From Helochares maculicollis (Eukaryota; Arthropoda; Insecta; Coleoptera; Hydrophilidae): DNA of 52,609 nucleotides. The position numbers and the translations under genes were made by a program. This document shows, piece by piece, positions 1 through 12,500 of this stretch. Position 1 is the stretch's first letter; each line of letters opens with the position of its first letter. The stretch is from the NCBI GenBank assembly GCA_033557835.1, contig JAWQRO010000143.1, positions 1 to 52,609 of the forward strand, written 5' to 3'. Under the pieces are notes generated by a model that ran no database searches, was not told the origin of the DNA, and saw only the letters and a list, made by a program, of their open reading frames with translations.

Positions 1-1039
1 TCAGGCAGCATTCGGATTCCACATCTGAAGAACTCTTTATCTTTTGAGGCTATCCACGTATCGACCCAATTTTTGGTATCTTTATATGTTGTGAACCGCT
101 GCTGCGGCAGAGCATGTGCCATTGACCGGAACAGATAATAGTCGGATGGTGAATACGGCGGGTGGGGTAACACTTCCCAATCAAGTGTTTTCAAATAGTT
201 TTTCACCGGAACCGCTACATGCGGACGAGCAATATCATGGAGTAGAATTATTTTGTCGTGTCTAGAATAGTATAGAGGGCGTTTTCCCTTTAAAGCACGG
301 CTCAATCTCATCAATTGTGTTCGGTAGAGAGTTCCAGTGATTGTTTCGCTCGGATTAAGCAACTCGTAATACACCACACCCAGCTGATCCCACCCAACAG
401 CATGAGTTTTTTTCCGTGAATATACGGTTTTGCTGTGGATGTTGACGCATGGCCAGGTTTTTCCCATGATTTTCTTCTTTTTGGGTTGTCGTAATGTATC
501 CATTTCTCATCCCCGGTGACGATTCGATGCAAAAACATTTTTTATGCCTGGCTATCTCACTGATGCATAATCGTTCAATATATCTTGGCTTCAATTCGTA
601 TGGAACCCAATTTCCTTGTTTAAGAATCATTCCTAATGATTTTAAACGATGTGAAGCTGCTTGCTGAGTGACTTCTAATGTGAGAGCAAGTTGCTTTTGT
701 GTTTGAGACGAATCTTCCTCCAATAATTCTTCCAATTCTGCATCTTCGTAACTTTTAGGCCTTTCACTTGCGATCTTCTACATCAAAATCACCGTTTTTA
801 AACTTTTGAAACCACTCACGAGACGTTCTCTTACTCAAAGCAGCTTCATTATATGCTTCTACAAGCAATCGATGCGCCTCAGTTGCAGATTTTTTTAAAT
901 TAAAGAAATAGATTAAAAGTTCCCGCAAATGACGTTTATTTGGTTCAAATTTAGACGTTTTCTGACCAAGAAAATTATATTTTACTAGCACGGAGTCACT
1001 AAAATAGTAAGGTTGTGTTATTTTTGAACGAACAGACTA
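1..1039 (-). mobile_element. mariner element, cecropia/Mos1-like, broken, cut by left edge
   Basis: Transposase fragments read leftward: NKRHLRELLIYFFNLKKSA and SREWFQKFKNGDFDVEDR at 991-764, LEVTQQAASHRLKSLGMILK and GNWVPYELKPR within 735-355, FLHRIVTGDEKWIHYDNPKR (first catalytic Asp) at 538-420, then LLHDIARPH (second Asp) and PYSPSDYYLF (third Asp). At least three frameshifts separate the pieces. The start codon appears mutated to ACG. Four residues before the third Asp are missing compared with the usual SPD-x-APSD, so the DD34D spacing is spoiled. The 5' terminal repeat is probably near 1014-1039; the 3' end lies outside the window. Confidence 0.85.
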
Positions 1040-1749
1040 ATTTTTAAGCCGGTTGTCATCTGCAAATTCTAACGAAAGCCGCGCCCCGCGACACCTTCCT
1101 TAAAACGGCGGAAACTTATTTGTATTCCTAATATATATATTTATCTTTCTGAGGGTGGCCTAATACATAATAAATGATCGCTAGACAAGCATAAGAAACA
1201 AATACACTAATTATCTAAATAGTAAATTGCAACTACTATTTTATAATTATATTATAATAACTAGTTAAAATAACGAAGATAATGGTACTTCTAGTGAAGG
1301 TGATAGAGGTAAACATACCGATATTATCTCAAAAGCTATTTAATTACGTGTAAAAATCAGCATTTTAAAATTAAATCTATGCGCAATATGTAGCAATAAC
1401 TTAATTTTTATTCTGGAAAAAAGTTATACTGATTTGATCAAAGCTAGTTTATTAGTATGACTATTTTTGAAGCGTTAATTGAATGGACTATAATTGTTTT
1501 ATAGAGTAATCTGGTAAATTTGGTATCCTTCCTTATCGGGCTATTATTGAAAGTTGCCTTTTCGAAGATCTAGAAATACATCAGCTTGCAGCAAGAAATT
1601 CAATATAGGGCTGAAAGTATATAAGTATATACTTTAAGTCTACAGAGTTAGAGCTTTTGGTTCATAAATTTACCCAAAATTAACGCAAAATTGGAATTTA
1701 GTAGAAAACACAGTCTTTTGATTGTTATTTTTTAATTGAATCATAAAGT
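1040..1749. other. AT-rich non-coding interval
   Basis: No coding frame, tRNA or repeat recognised. A small TA run is at 1128-1140. Confidence 0.6.
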
Positions 1750-2560
1750 TCATAGGATAAGGTTATTTCTGGAATAAAATATCGGGGATATGGCTTTCAC
1801 GGCTTTGCATGCATATACGCATTCGTTTGTTTAAATTTTCTATGATTTTTGCATAAATGTTGCTGACTTTCGTTGATGCAGTTCCGAATCTCCTCCTTTA
1901 ATACAAAAAGAAATCTAAAGATGTTAAATTGCACGATCCAGGGGCCAATTCTGCTCGACTATTCTCCTTATTTTCAAAAAACTATGGTCCAATTATGCCT
2001 CCAGCCCAAAATCCACGCCAAACAGTGGCACGTTGTGGATGCATTTGTTTTTCGACAATTACATGTGGGTTATCAGAACCCAAGAGCGACAATTTTGGCG
2101 ATTAACAAAGCCATCAATGTGAAAATGCACTTCATCGGTTAGGATGATTTTGCTCGAAAAATCAGCATCCATTTGTTGATGTTCAATAATCCATTCAACG
2201 AACTCTCTTCTCTGTGCATGGCCATTAGGCTTCAGTTGTTGTGATAATTCAATTTTATAAGTATGAAGACACAGATCTTTAGTCAGTATACGCTGTAGAG
2301 AGATTCTTGAAATTTGCAGTTCTTGTCCACGACGCCGAATTGAGGTTCCCGGATTGTCACCGACACCCACACGCACTGTTTCGATGTTGACCTTTGAACG
2401 GCTCGTCTTTGCAGGACCATTCTGTTTGGCGCCTCCAATGGATCCAGTCTCCTCGAATTTTTAACTAATCTCTTCACAGTGGACGAAGTCCATTACTTCA
2501 TTACTTCATTACTTCGGCCATACTTCGTATGAAAGTTTCAAACTGCGGCCGCCAAGCTTT
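1750..2560 (-). mobile_element. Tc1/IS630-type transposase relic with internal deletion
   Basis: Fragments: RLVKNSRRLDP at 2477-2430, VTDNPGTS-like VGDNPGTSIRRRGQELQ, SRISLQRILTKDL, QRREFVEWIIEHQQMDADF and IILTDEVHFHIDGFVNRQNC (first Asp) at 2376-2059, then NPHVIVEKQMHPQRATVW and LAPGSCNLTSLDFFLY. A deletion between FFENKE and the last piece has removed the second catalytic Asp. The C-terminal SRESHIPDILFQK end is recognisable near 1752. The lineage differs from the mariner copies here (longer DD spacing, SDEAHFH-like motif). Terminal repeats are not identified. Confidence 0.75.
2491..2516. repeat. short tandem repeat, period 8
   Basis: Three copies of ATTACTTC inside the N-terminal part of the Tc1-type relic; a local slippage expansion. 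Confidence 0.7.
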
Positions 2561-3448
2561 CATTATTTTTGAAATATTGTCCAATAATGAAGGCTCGTTG
2601 TCCTATCGTGTAAACCTCCATTTTTACTAATTCTAAACTTTAAGCGCTCAAATAGTTTTTTTAACAGAGTTGCCAAAACATAACTGCACAAATGGTGGCA
2701 AATTCAAATTTTGCGTTAATTTTGGGACACTTGTATTTTCATTTAAGGATGGAATAAAATTAGAAAATTGCTGTGTGGTGTCTAGCAGGAAGGGTCTTGG
2801 CCCGACTATAAAAGATATAGTAGTTTCATTTTTAAGCAATGATTGTAAAGAATATTTAACATGATGTTTTTTTCGATTTTTATCATTTGCATGTCTTGAC
2901 CCAAAGCTTAAAGTATTAATTACTGCAGGTTATGCCTCACTTTCAGATGTCCAGTTATAGACGATATAACAACAACTTACATATCACTTCTAAAATTAAA
3001 AAACACAACTTATGGTGCTCGAATCAAACTGAATTTTGTGTCTGATTGTCGTTGATAATCCTGAAACGATTTTAGTTGAAAATCCATTACTAAAATGCTG
3101 TTTTTTACCAAAACTGATTCTATTAATTAATTTATTTTCTACCACAACTAATTCCTATTAATTAACTTCTTTTCATGTAAAAGTCTTAACGAGAATGTAT
3201 TCTTTACTTCATTGATGTCGACCAGTTTTGCATTAAAACTTGCACTCTTTTCAATTTGCTGATCTGAGCCGAACATTGTTTAGGCAGTTACTGTTCCAGT
3301 TATTTCAAAATGTGTTTCAAACCCAAATTATTTCTGAAACATATTTGGTGTGAATCTTAATGGCATTTCAATAATCGTGTTGATGACTGGCAGACCAGAA
3401 ATAATTTAACAACAGTTAAACATTTAAATTTCATGAACTTAATCATAT
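2561..3448. other. AT-rich non-coding interval between two transposon relics
   Basis: Overlapping 63-64 codon frames on both strands at 2648-2864 have no recognisable motif and are taken as chance. Nothing else seen. Confidence 0.55.
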
Positions 3449-3450
3449 TA

Positions 3451-4719
3451 GGGGGACCGGAAATTAATTTCGTTTTCTTAAGTTAAATTCACACGACTAC
3501 ATTTTTAACAAGTCTTCATTTCTACTCAACAATATATTCACCTGCGTTATCAACAACCTTTTGCCATCTAGTATACAAATTTTCAATGCCGGAGCGGTAA
3601 AAATCAATCAGTTTTCCTGTATATTATGCGAAATAGCATTTTGAACATCATCAAAATTTTCTAATTTTTGCCACTAAGACAATGTTGCAGTGTTCGGAAT
3701 AAATGGTAATCCGAGGGTGCAATATCGGGCGAGTATGGTGGGTGAGGCAGTACCTCCCACCCCAATTCGTTAATTATGTCTAAGGTCCGTTTTGCACAGT
3801 GCGGTCTTGCATTGTCATGTTGCAGAATAACTCCTTTTCTGTTGACAATTGCCGGATACTTTTCAATCAGAGACCGGTTTATTCGTTCCAATTCTTCACA
3901 ATAGACACCTGCATTAACAGTTTGTCCAAGATTTAACACTTCAAAGTGAACAACTCCGCGTGTATTCCACCAAACACACATAAGTTCCTTTTTGGGGTGT
4001 AAACCCGGCTTTGCAGTAGTTCGTTGTAATTTATTTCGACTTAGCCACTGCCTTTTGCGTTTCGGATTGCCGTACAGGACCCATTTTTTGTCTCCAGTGA
4101 TCAAGCGATCAACAAAACGGATCTGTACGATGCTGTTAAAGCAATACGTTGCACGTGAAGGACGGGTTGGCTTTATTCTGTTCGTATTGATTATGGGGGA
4201 CCCAAACACCAGCTCTGCTTATTTTTCCAATCTGCGACAAATGTTCTTGGATGGTTGACCAAGGTTGGTTAAGGCTATTTGAAAGTTCCTCAATTGTATG
4301 ACATGGATTTGCTTCCACTTTTGCCCTTAGCACGTCGTTATCTAATGTTGTTGGTCTTCCAGATCGATGGGCAGGCGTCCGAGAGATCAAAATTGCCTGA
4401 TCTGAACTTGGAGAACCATCTTCGGCATTTTCGAACGTCCAATGCGCTTGGATAAACATCGCAAATGTTTTTAGTCGCAGCAGTTGCGGTATTACCCTTG
4501 CGAAACTCAAAAACCATACAATGCCAGATATGTTCTTCTGGTATTTGGTTGGCTATTTCACTCCAAAGTGCAAAACAAGTCTAATACTTAATTATTCAGA
4601 AGCAAATATGATACAATCACCTCAAAATCTCTATGACACGCCTTCCAAGTACGTAATGAGCTACCAAATGACAATCAAATATCGATATGCGCAGAAACGA
4701 CTTTACTTTCCGGTCCCCC
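3451..4719 (-). mobile_element. mariner copy 1 of the local GGGGGACCGG family, full length but broken
   Basis: 1,269 bp between inverted repeats (gggggaccggaaattaattt at left, its near complement ending in ccggtccccc at right), flanked by TA target duplications at 3449-3450 and 4720-4721. Transposase pieces are in two frames: HRSGRPTTLDNDVLRAKVEA ... VWVPHN (4510-4136) and RLITGDKKWVLYGNPKRKR, LQHDNARPHCAKRTL, YSPDIAPSDYHLF (4209-3661). All three catalytic Asp residues survive with 34 residues between the second and third (DD34D). Inactive because of a frameshift near the N-terminal third, a disturbed N-terminus and a stop after HCLSGKN. Confidence 0.92.
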
Positions 4720-4721
4720 TA

Positions 4722-7158
4722 ATATGTTGTCCTGTAAAACTTCCCTTAAACTTTCAGTACAATTTGAATTTTATATATAAATAATTATGCTATTATTTAG
4801 AATTATGTTGAAAAGTATTGAGTTCGAATTTTAGATTTTTCTTGAAGGGTATATTATTGATTGCATTATTTTAGTTCCCAAAAACTTGTATTCTCTAAGC
4901 TATATTGTTGTTATCGATCATAATTATGCGCTTTATTACTGAATTAAGTATTAAATTAATTAGTACGCACTAAGCATTTCCTTAAGCCGCCAATGGTGTA
5001 TGTACAAGCATGTGTTTTAAGTAGTTCATTTTTCATGTCAAATCATCCATTAATTTCTAACTTAAAACCATTAATTACATAGCTAATGAGCGAGGGTATG
5101 ATATAATTGTGATGGATTAATATTAATACAGCATCTACCTATAACCAATTTATTACAGACTTTTATTTGATTTGATTGATAATTTTCTGCATGAAATATG
5201 TATAACACGTAGCGATTAGTTAATAAGACGTTCAGTAATGAAGATTTGAGTTATATAAAAGTTGCGTTGCTACAACTATTGTTTTTCTTGCTGCGAGCAT
5301 CGATTGAAGACTCCGCATCGCATTATAAGCTAGGTTCTATGGAAATACCCGCATTTTGAAAACATGTTTTTATCAGATTTGTTTGTTTAACAATTGAAAT
5401 ATTGTTGGCTGTTTTGAATCAATTCCATTGTTTGAACAAATATTGCTTTTTGTGTGCATATATTACAATCAAACGAATATAAATCATGGAAATATTGCCA
5501 GTAGGCATTCAGTGGCATTTTGTACACATTAATTGTTTATTCATGAACTTTGTATTAATGTTATTCTTGATGGGCAGATATTTGCAGCTACAAAGTAAAT
5601 TTCCTTGCAAAATTACTCATTGTTATTTAGCGAAAATCAATTAAATTAATCAATAAATGCGATTACAGTGAGGTTCAGATTAAAATATAACTAAGGGTAT
5701 CCGCTTCAACACTTGCTCACCTAGTGAAGAAGTACCCGACCAATAAGCGAATTAATTTTTAATTAAGGAAGCATCTGTGATAAAATGTGCGCGCATAAAT
5801 AAGGGAGCGAGTTCAAGCCCAATTACTGTGGTCGTCGTTCAATGTGTATCAGAAGCAAAGACTGAAGAGGCGCAGAAGTTTCTTTCGCTAAAATATTAGA
5901 GCAAAGTACTCGGAAACCGGATCGATGATGCCTGACCACTTTTTCGCCCTTCGTTGACAGGTTTTGTTTTGCCGAGAGGACAGCGATGTAAAATGTTAAA
6001 TGGCATCATTGGCTGCATTTGAAATTGATCGGGACAATGTCACAAATTTCTTACATCTATTCATAATGGAATGAAAAAATTTACAAGCGTCAGATATTTT
6101 ACCGCTATAAATCGTATATCAATAGCCAAAGCGCACAAAAGGCGCTTAAATATGTAGTGATGGGCATAAATTTGAACTGAAATTACAATTTGTTCTGCTA
6201 GAAAATCAAGTATGTGGTTAAAACATAACGCATTGTTTAAATTTATAGTGATTGCTTTTTATAATTAACGACTATTATGTTATGTTTCGCAAATTCAGTC
6301 GCGATACGAGCAAATGTAAAATATAGCCCAAGAACGTTTTATTGGGCTTAACAAAATAAATTTTTGAATGATTTCTTTATGAAAGTATATTAATGGACGA
6401 TTATTGTACATATTACAAGTATTTTTCGATAGATGCATATACTTTAAATATTATGTAGTGCATCGACTTCAAAATGACTCTTCGCTGTAATCACTTATAA
6501 AACGTTTCGGCCCATTTCGAAAGCATTATTTGTCTTCTTGATAGAAGAATTTTGTAGAATATTCCCAAAGCTGGCGAGTCAGGAAAAAAATGAGAGTGAA
6601 TCTGGTCAAATGTGTATGTAATGGAACAGAATCGTGCACATATTTCAAATCCCATCAGGTTGTATTATCAGGTCTGTAATTACTATGCAAGTATTTACCT
6701 CTTTTTTTCGAACAGAGCTAATCTCGCTGCACTTTGCATATTAAAACCATTTGTTTTAAGTAAGAACGCTGTTTATAAACAAGTTCATAGATTTAATACT
6801 CTGTTGAGGATAAATAGGTACACATTCTTTAATACGTTATAATTTACCGATAGAAACTGGATGCTTTGAACACGCGATTCGGGAAATTTTATTGCAAATG
6901 TTTGTACATTTTATGTTAAACTGACTTTTAAACATGTAGCTCGCATGAAAATGATACTCGACAATTAGTTGTAAAAGTAAAAAATTGGTAAATAATTTTG
7001 CATATTTTTACTGCTTCAACTTTGGTAATGACGGATTAACTATTTTTACAAAACAAATGGTACAGATTTATTAATATAATACTAATGGCTGATGTCAAAG
7101 TTTTGAGATCAATTTTTTTCGCAATATTTTTCCTACTCTACATGAAGTATATAAGTCT
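4722..7158. other. non-coding interval with possible promoter island
   Basis: AT-rich throughout except for the more complex island at about 5740-6000. No gene recognised; the frame at 6612-6842 has no known motif. Confidence 0.5.
5740..6000 (+). promoter_or_regulatory. possible promoter and first exon region
   Basis: A GC-richer island in AT-rich DNA. A TATA-like ATAAATAAG lies at 5795-5803 with mixed-complexity sequence after it, and a possible weak donor, gtaaaatg, around 5988. It is the best-looking promoter-like segment upstream of the 9506 exon, but no clear initiator is seen. A second TATA-like tatataaaag lies near 5254. Both are guesses. Confidence 0.2.
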
Positions 7159-7160
7159 TA

Positions 7161-8306
7161 GAGGGACCGGAAGGAAATGTCGCCTTCTTAAGTTAAATTC
7201 ACACGACAACATTTTTAACAAGTTTTTATTTATAATCAACAATATTCGATATCAACAACCTTTTACCATCTAGTATACAAATTTTCAATGCCGGAGCGGC
7301 AAAAATCAATCGGTTTTTCTGTAAAATATGTCGAGACAGCATTTTGAACAACATCAAAATTTTATAATTTTTGCCACTAAGACAATATTGCAGTGATCGG
7401 AATAAATGGTAATCCGAGGGTGCCATATCGGGCGAGTATGGTGGGTGAGGTAGTATCTCTCACCCCAATTCGTTAATTTTGTCTAAGGTCCGTTTTGAAC
7501 GGTCTTCCATTGTCATCTTGCAAAATAACTCCTTTTCTGTTGACAATTGCCGGATACTTTTCAATCAAAGACCGGTTTATTCGCTCCAATTGTTCACAGA
7601 AGACATCTGCATTAACAGTTTGTCCAGGTTTTAATACTTTAAAGTGAACAATTCTGTGTGTACTCCACCAAACACACATAAGTGTCTTTTTGGGGTGTAA
7701 ACCCGGCTTTGCAGTAGCTCGTGGTAATTCATTTCGGCTAAACCACTGCCTTTTGCGTTTCGGATTGTCGTACAGGACCCATTTTTTGTCTCCAGTGATT
7801 AAGCGATCAAAAAACGGATCTGTACGATGCCGTTGAAGCAATACGTTGCACGTGATGGACCGGTTGGCTTTATTCTGTTCGAATAGATTATAGGAGACCC
7901 AAACACTAGCTCTTCTTATTTTTCCAATCTACGGCAAATGTTCTTGGATGGTTGACCAATCTTGGTTAAGGCTGTTTGAAAGTTTCTCAATTGTTTGACA
8001 TGGATTTACTTCCCCTTTTGCCCTTAGCACGTCATTATCTAATGTTGTTGGTCTATCTGATCGATTGGGCGTCTGAGAGATCAAAATTGTCTGATCTGAA
8101 ACTCAAAAATCATACAATGCTCTTCTGGTATTTGGCTGGCCATTTCACGCCAAATTTTAAAAAAAGTCTAATACTTAATTATTCACAAGCAAATATGATA
8201 CAATAACCTCCAAGTCTCATTGACACGCCTTCCAAGTATGTAATGAGCTACCAAATGATAATCAAATATCGACATACGCAGAAACGACATTACTTTCCGG
8301 TACCTC
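7161..8306 (-). mobile_element. mariner copy 2 of the local GGGGGACCGG family
   Basis: 1,146 bp; terminal repeats gagggaccgg and rc gaggtaccgg, with TA duplications at 7159-7160 and 8307-8308. It keeps a start codon (MASQIPEEH at 8143), but about 40 codons after FEF are deleted, with a frame change. It also has RLITGDKKWVLYDNPKRKR in frame at 7841-7473, LQDDNGRPFK at the second Asp site (partly deleted), and MAPSDYHLFRSLQYCLSGKN at 7426 in another frame. Dead. Confidence 0.9.
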
Positions 8307-9505
8307 TAATATTTCTATCCCTGCTGTACCTAATTAGAACATTTTTTTAACTCTCCGACCATAACGGGCTTCTTCACTTTTTTATTTTGTCAATAAGTAT
8401 GATTTGTAGCTTTTCTCTAAAACCACGCACACTTTTCGTTGCACTGTCTTAAATTTTTACTGTAGCTTGTGTGGTAATCAAGTCGCCTACAACTCTTTTG
8501 ATAAATGCGCCTTTTTGTGTAGATGTTGTCTTATTTAATCATCATCTAAAAATCTTCTCATTGACATAAACTAGAAATTCGTATCTAAAAACTATATATT
8601 TCATAAATACATAAACTACATTTTAATGGTCTTTTTTTCTGAATTTGACAATCTCAACAATCAAAAATTATGAACAAACCTAAAAAGCATTTAAAAATAT
8701 ATTTTCCAGATTTAGACAAAGCACTGTTCATCTAAAAGTAGTCGCGATTCTTAGTTCAATCTAAATTAAACACAAATTGCCCTCTCTTTTAGTAAAAGCT
8801 AAAATTCATCTGAATATTCAATGACTAAATTGGTCTAGTAATAACCCCAATGATAATAATAATAAAATAAAAAGTAGCAACATCTTGTAAGCCAAAAAAG
8901 TTATTTGCAAATTTGTTTTTAGAAAATGTGCCTCGTTTAAATAAACTAGCAAGTTTTAAGAACCTCGTTATAAATTAATCATCGTAACACTGCCAATTTT
9001 ATAATCTTCCTCGTAATCCATATTGGGCAGCCTAATCAAATTTCAAACTTGCGTTAAATCTTAAAGTTAATGTTTACAATCACGCTATATTAAAAGCCCT
9101 ATAAAATAAAACATAATCAAGAGTTTATAACAGCGATAGCAGCAGTAGTTCTTTTATAGTCACTTAGAAATTTTATAGACGCAATACCTTTTTATAGACC
9201 AGATGCAAACAAAAGGCGCAACCACTCGCCAAAATGACCAACAAATCATTGTTTTAAAGCCGTACTAATTCATTTCTCTTGATAAATACCAACGCGCAAG
9301 TTGCGTGACTGTTTTTATATTTAAACAGCACGGTTTAAATCGAGCAGATCTTATTGATTCTAAAAGCAAATAAGAAAAGCCCTTGGATTTGAATCTACGC
9401 TTTCCAAGTTTTCTCAAAGCAATTGGCTGCATTACTAATTTGAAGTTTTATTTAACTGCAGCTGCAATATCTACTTAAGTTCAATAAATTTCTCATCTCT
9501 TTCAG

Positions 9506-9584
9506 ATTTTTACCTACGGAGCACCATGAGGACTTAAATTGAAAATTGCTGTGAAACCAACGACTTCTTGTCGAAAGTCCTAAT
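9506..9584 (+). other. candidate non-coding 5' UTR exon (probably atk)
   Basis: 79 bp bounded by a strong acceptor (tctcatctctttcag, ending 9505) and a strong donor (gtaagtatt, starting 9585). It has no long frame; it holds one minimal uORF, ATG AGG ACT TAA at 9525-9536. Atk needs an upstream exon because its coding exon opens at an acceptor at 33189, and no other + strand gene is visible to own this exon. That would make an intron of about 23.6 kb. Transcript evidence is lacking, so the link is inference. Confidence 0.45.
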
Positions 9585-12500
9585 GTAAGTATTCTTGAAA
9601 TTTAAATGTTATATTGATTTATTGATTATACTTTGACAGCCTTTAAACAGATAGATCTGTTTAAAAATTCAAGAAAAAAACAATCAAAAATACGAGTATT
9701 CAAAGGAAATGCATTTCTTACGGTTCGGCATGAAATAGTAAAATAATAACGACGCATCAATTATTAAAAACATCCATTATCTCGGCGAAAAAAATTGATT
9801 GCGTCCAAGTATAACAGTGAGAGAATTTTCTTTTTCGATAAAACGTGCCTGGAGGGTAGCGTTTACCTTAATTATAACATAAATAATCCTGGTGGAAAAA
9901 GTTTCGAAAGGCGGACATTAAGGCGGCGAAGAAAAATACAAGAAAATCATTAAGGGGGGTTGTATGAATCATCAATATTGTAAGGGCAAAGACACGTGTT
10001 CCACTACGTATTTCTTGCTCCGCTACAGTCTCCGCATGGTCGCAGGCCTTTTCCATTATTGACTAAAGCTACAAAGAAGGAAAACATTTTATATTTGCCC
10101 GAAGCAAAGGACACATCTTCATGCTTTAATAAAAACCTCGTTTTCTCTGTTTATTCTGCTGACTTTTGTTTTTCTAAATTTACCCTTAGACTGAGTGAGT
10201 ATCTCTTTCTTGTATTTTCCGGAGGCCCATTTCAGTCAAGTTTCATGACGGAAGGGCGCTTTATATAGAATACACGGTTAGAGGCGTCCTTGAACCAGAA
10301 AGGTTAACGAGAGGGATATTGAGGTGTTAAGTGGTTAAAGGATGGAGCAATCGTGAAATATTTTTGTAAGCTGATGAAAGCAAACGAGTTGAATGAAAAA
10401 AAACGTAAAAAATAATTTTGTTCCGCTTTTGTTAAGTGTTAGAATTTGAAATTGCCATTTGCCGCTCAATAAACTTTTGAAAAGGGCTTCGGGTCGTTCA
10501 GGAGAGAAGCAAAGAACCGAAGGTTTCGAACGCTTCGAATTGAAACCTATTAACGCATTTACTGGTAAAATTAGCAAGCTGATAAATCGATTCCGAACAA
10601 TCAAGTTAATTTCCAAGGGCTAATTGAAGGAAAATTGTCTTCTTCAGGGCTATTAGTGCCTCAAATACAAGGCTTCGGTAATATTGTGTTATTATTTGAA
10701 AGTAAAAGGGTGTGTCTTAGAGCAGACATACTTACAGTGACAAGAAAATGTCAAATAATGTTTACTTGATAGACTATTGCAATTACAATCCAATTTTCTT
10801 GAGCCACTTGTTCATTCCTCCACTTTGCAACTAGAAGACGACATTCATTTGCTATTTTAGATTAGTATGTTAATTCTTTTTATCTACATTATTATGGTAT
10901 TTTATTACAATATATTTTGATGACATACTTTTATTGTAATACACAATATGTTGTAAAAATTAGCTGGCAATGATATCATAAGCAATGCAAACTTTGAGCG
11001 TCCATCCATCCTTAAAAAACAATTCAACAATTATTACTTCTACCTATTGTAATGAAAACAAAACAAATTCCAATATGCTTTTTTCTTAAAATGTATTCTC
11101 AATTGAAATGCAGCCTAAAGATAATCTATATGCAGAATTTGTTTTAGGGTTATTCAATGTAAGATTTTCGTTTTCAAATACTTGTATATATGTTACGTAT
11201 TCTTACAATCTTTTTTGTTCTTTAGAATATATTTATGCTAAACAGCTATAAATGAAATTAGATATAAACTATCGTGATTCGTATTCACAAAAAAAACAAT
11301 AAAAAATGTTATGGTCGAGAGTCATCAAGATAAATCTATGCATTTTTATAAAGTGGAAGAGGCTCGACATCTGCAGGATTTCCTCTGTTAGAAAAATAGG
11401 GCAAGTGGTCCCCTTTTATGAGGAAAAACAGGTCATATCTTTTCTAGAAGCCGACCCTCAGACGCTTTTCAACCCCTCGAATTTTTCTAAAAGGGGAGTT
11501 TTGCTGCGTTTAAGTTTTCTAGACTTTATGATTTAGTGTAAAGTAACGGATGGTCGTCGGTATGCAGGAGGAGCGTTACCCCAGGGCCTTATTTTCCTCC
11601 TTGTTCTCATTTCAGCTTACTAAGCGCAAAAATTAATAAGCTCTTTAGATGAAATAAAGTACCTTCTCCAGTTCTACGGGCACCTTTAGAAATTTCCTGC
11701 TCAATTTAAATTTGTCTCTCGTATTTCCACGGAGCAACGGATGGATATTAATTACTTCTAAGTTCCTTTTATTTTTTGGTAAACATCAAATTTATCCGTG
11801 GACAATTTTAATCGTAATTTAGTGGCACTATCCTAAAACCAAATTGTTTATTCATAATCCACAGCATCTAAAACTGTCAGCTTTAATTCATATTATCCTT
11901 TTACAAATATATAATATCTGCAGTAACGGATAATAACGCCTGCCCTTTATATCCCAGCAGCTTTTCCTGCTCCAATAACAGCAGCATCCGCCTTGAATTT
12001 GTCATAAACCAAGATTATTTTTGTAGACACATTAAATGCGTGTTATGTATGATTTTAGTTTCCTTCCTCTATTGGTTGGTTTATGCTGAAAATTTACTGA
12101 TGGCAATACAAAAGACAGTGAAATAAAGCCCAATAAAATTTGGGATCTAGGGAAATCAAAATTACAGCGATAGTCTGGTGGCGTAATGCAAATTTACGAT
12201 TATAATTTGAAATACAGCTGCATAAATGTATAAATGTTGCATATCTTCCTTCTCGTACGCAAGTCCTCTCCATGCGGTCTATCTTCATCAGATCCACTGA
12301 CACAGCTGTTTTGTTTCTCTCTGATGCCTGTACATTGACATTTGTAGGCTGTGAATGCACCAAATAAAAAATTAAGCGGTAGAAGCGCCGAATGCAATTT
12401 TTAACTAAAAATAAATTACGCTGCAGTAGACTTTTATTTTTTGTTGAATTTTCGTAACGGGAAAAAATTGAATTTATAATTAATTCAAAAAGATCCCTTT

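Noticed and set aside
3992..4258. + strand frame of 88 codons over a mariner
   Set aside because: Shadow of the transposase on the opposite strand; likewise 4521-4784, 7976-8206 and 38224-38421.
9996..10268. 90-codon + strand frame
   Set aside because: Composition is not protein-like and no homologous motif or signal is recognised.
12094..12397. Overlapping minus-strand frames of 89 and 65 codons
   Set aside because: No motif, no splice context; probably open by chance in a complex non-coding island.
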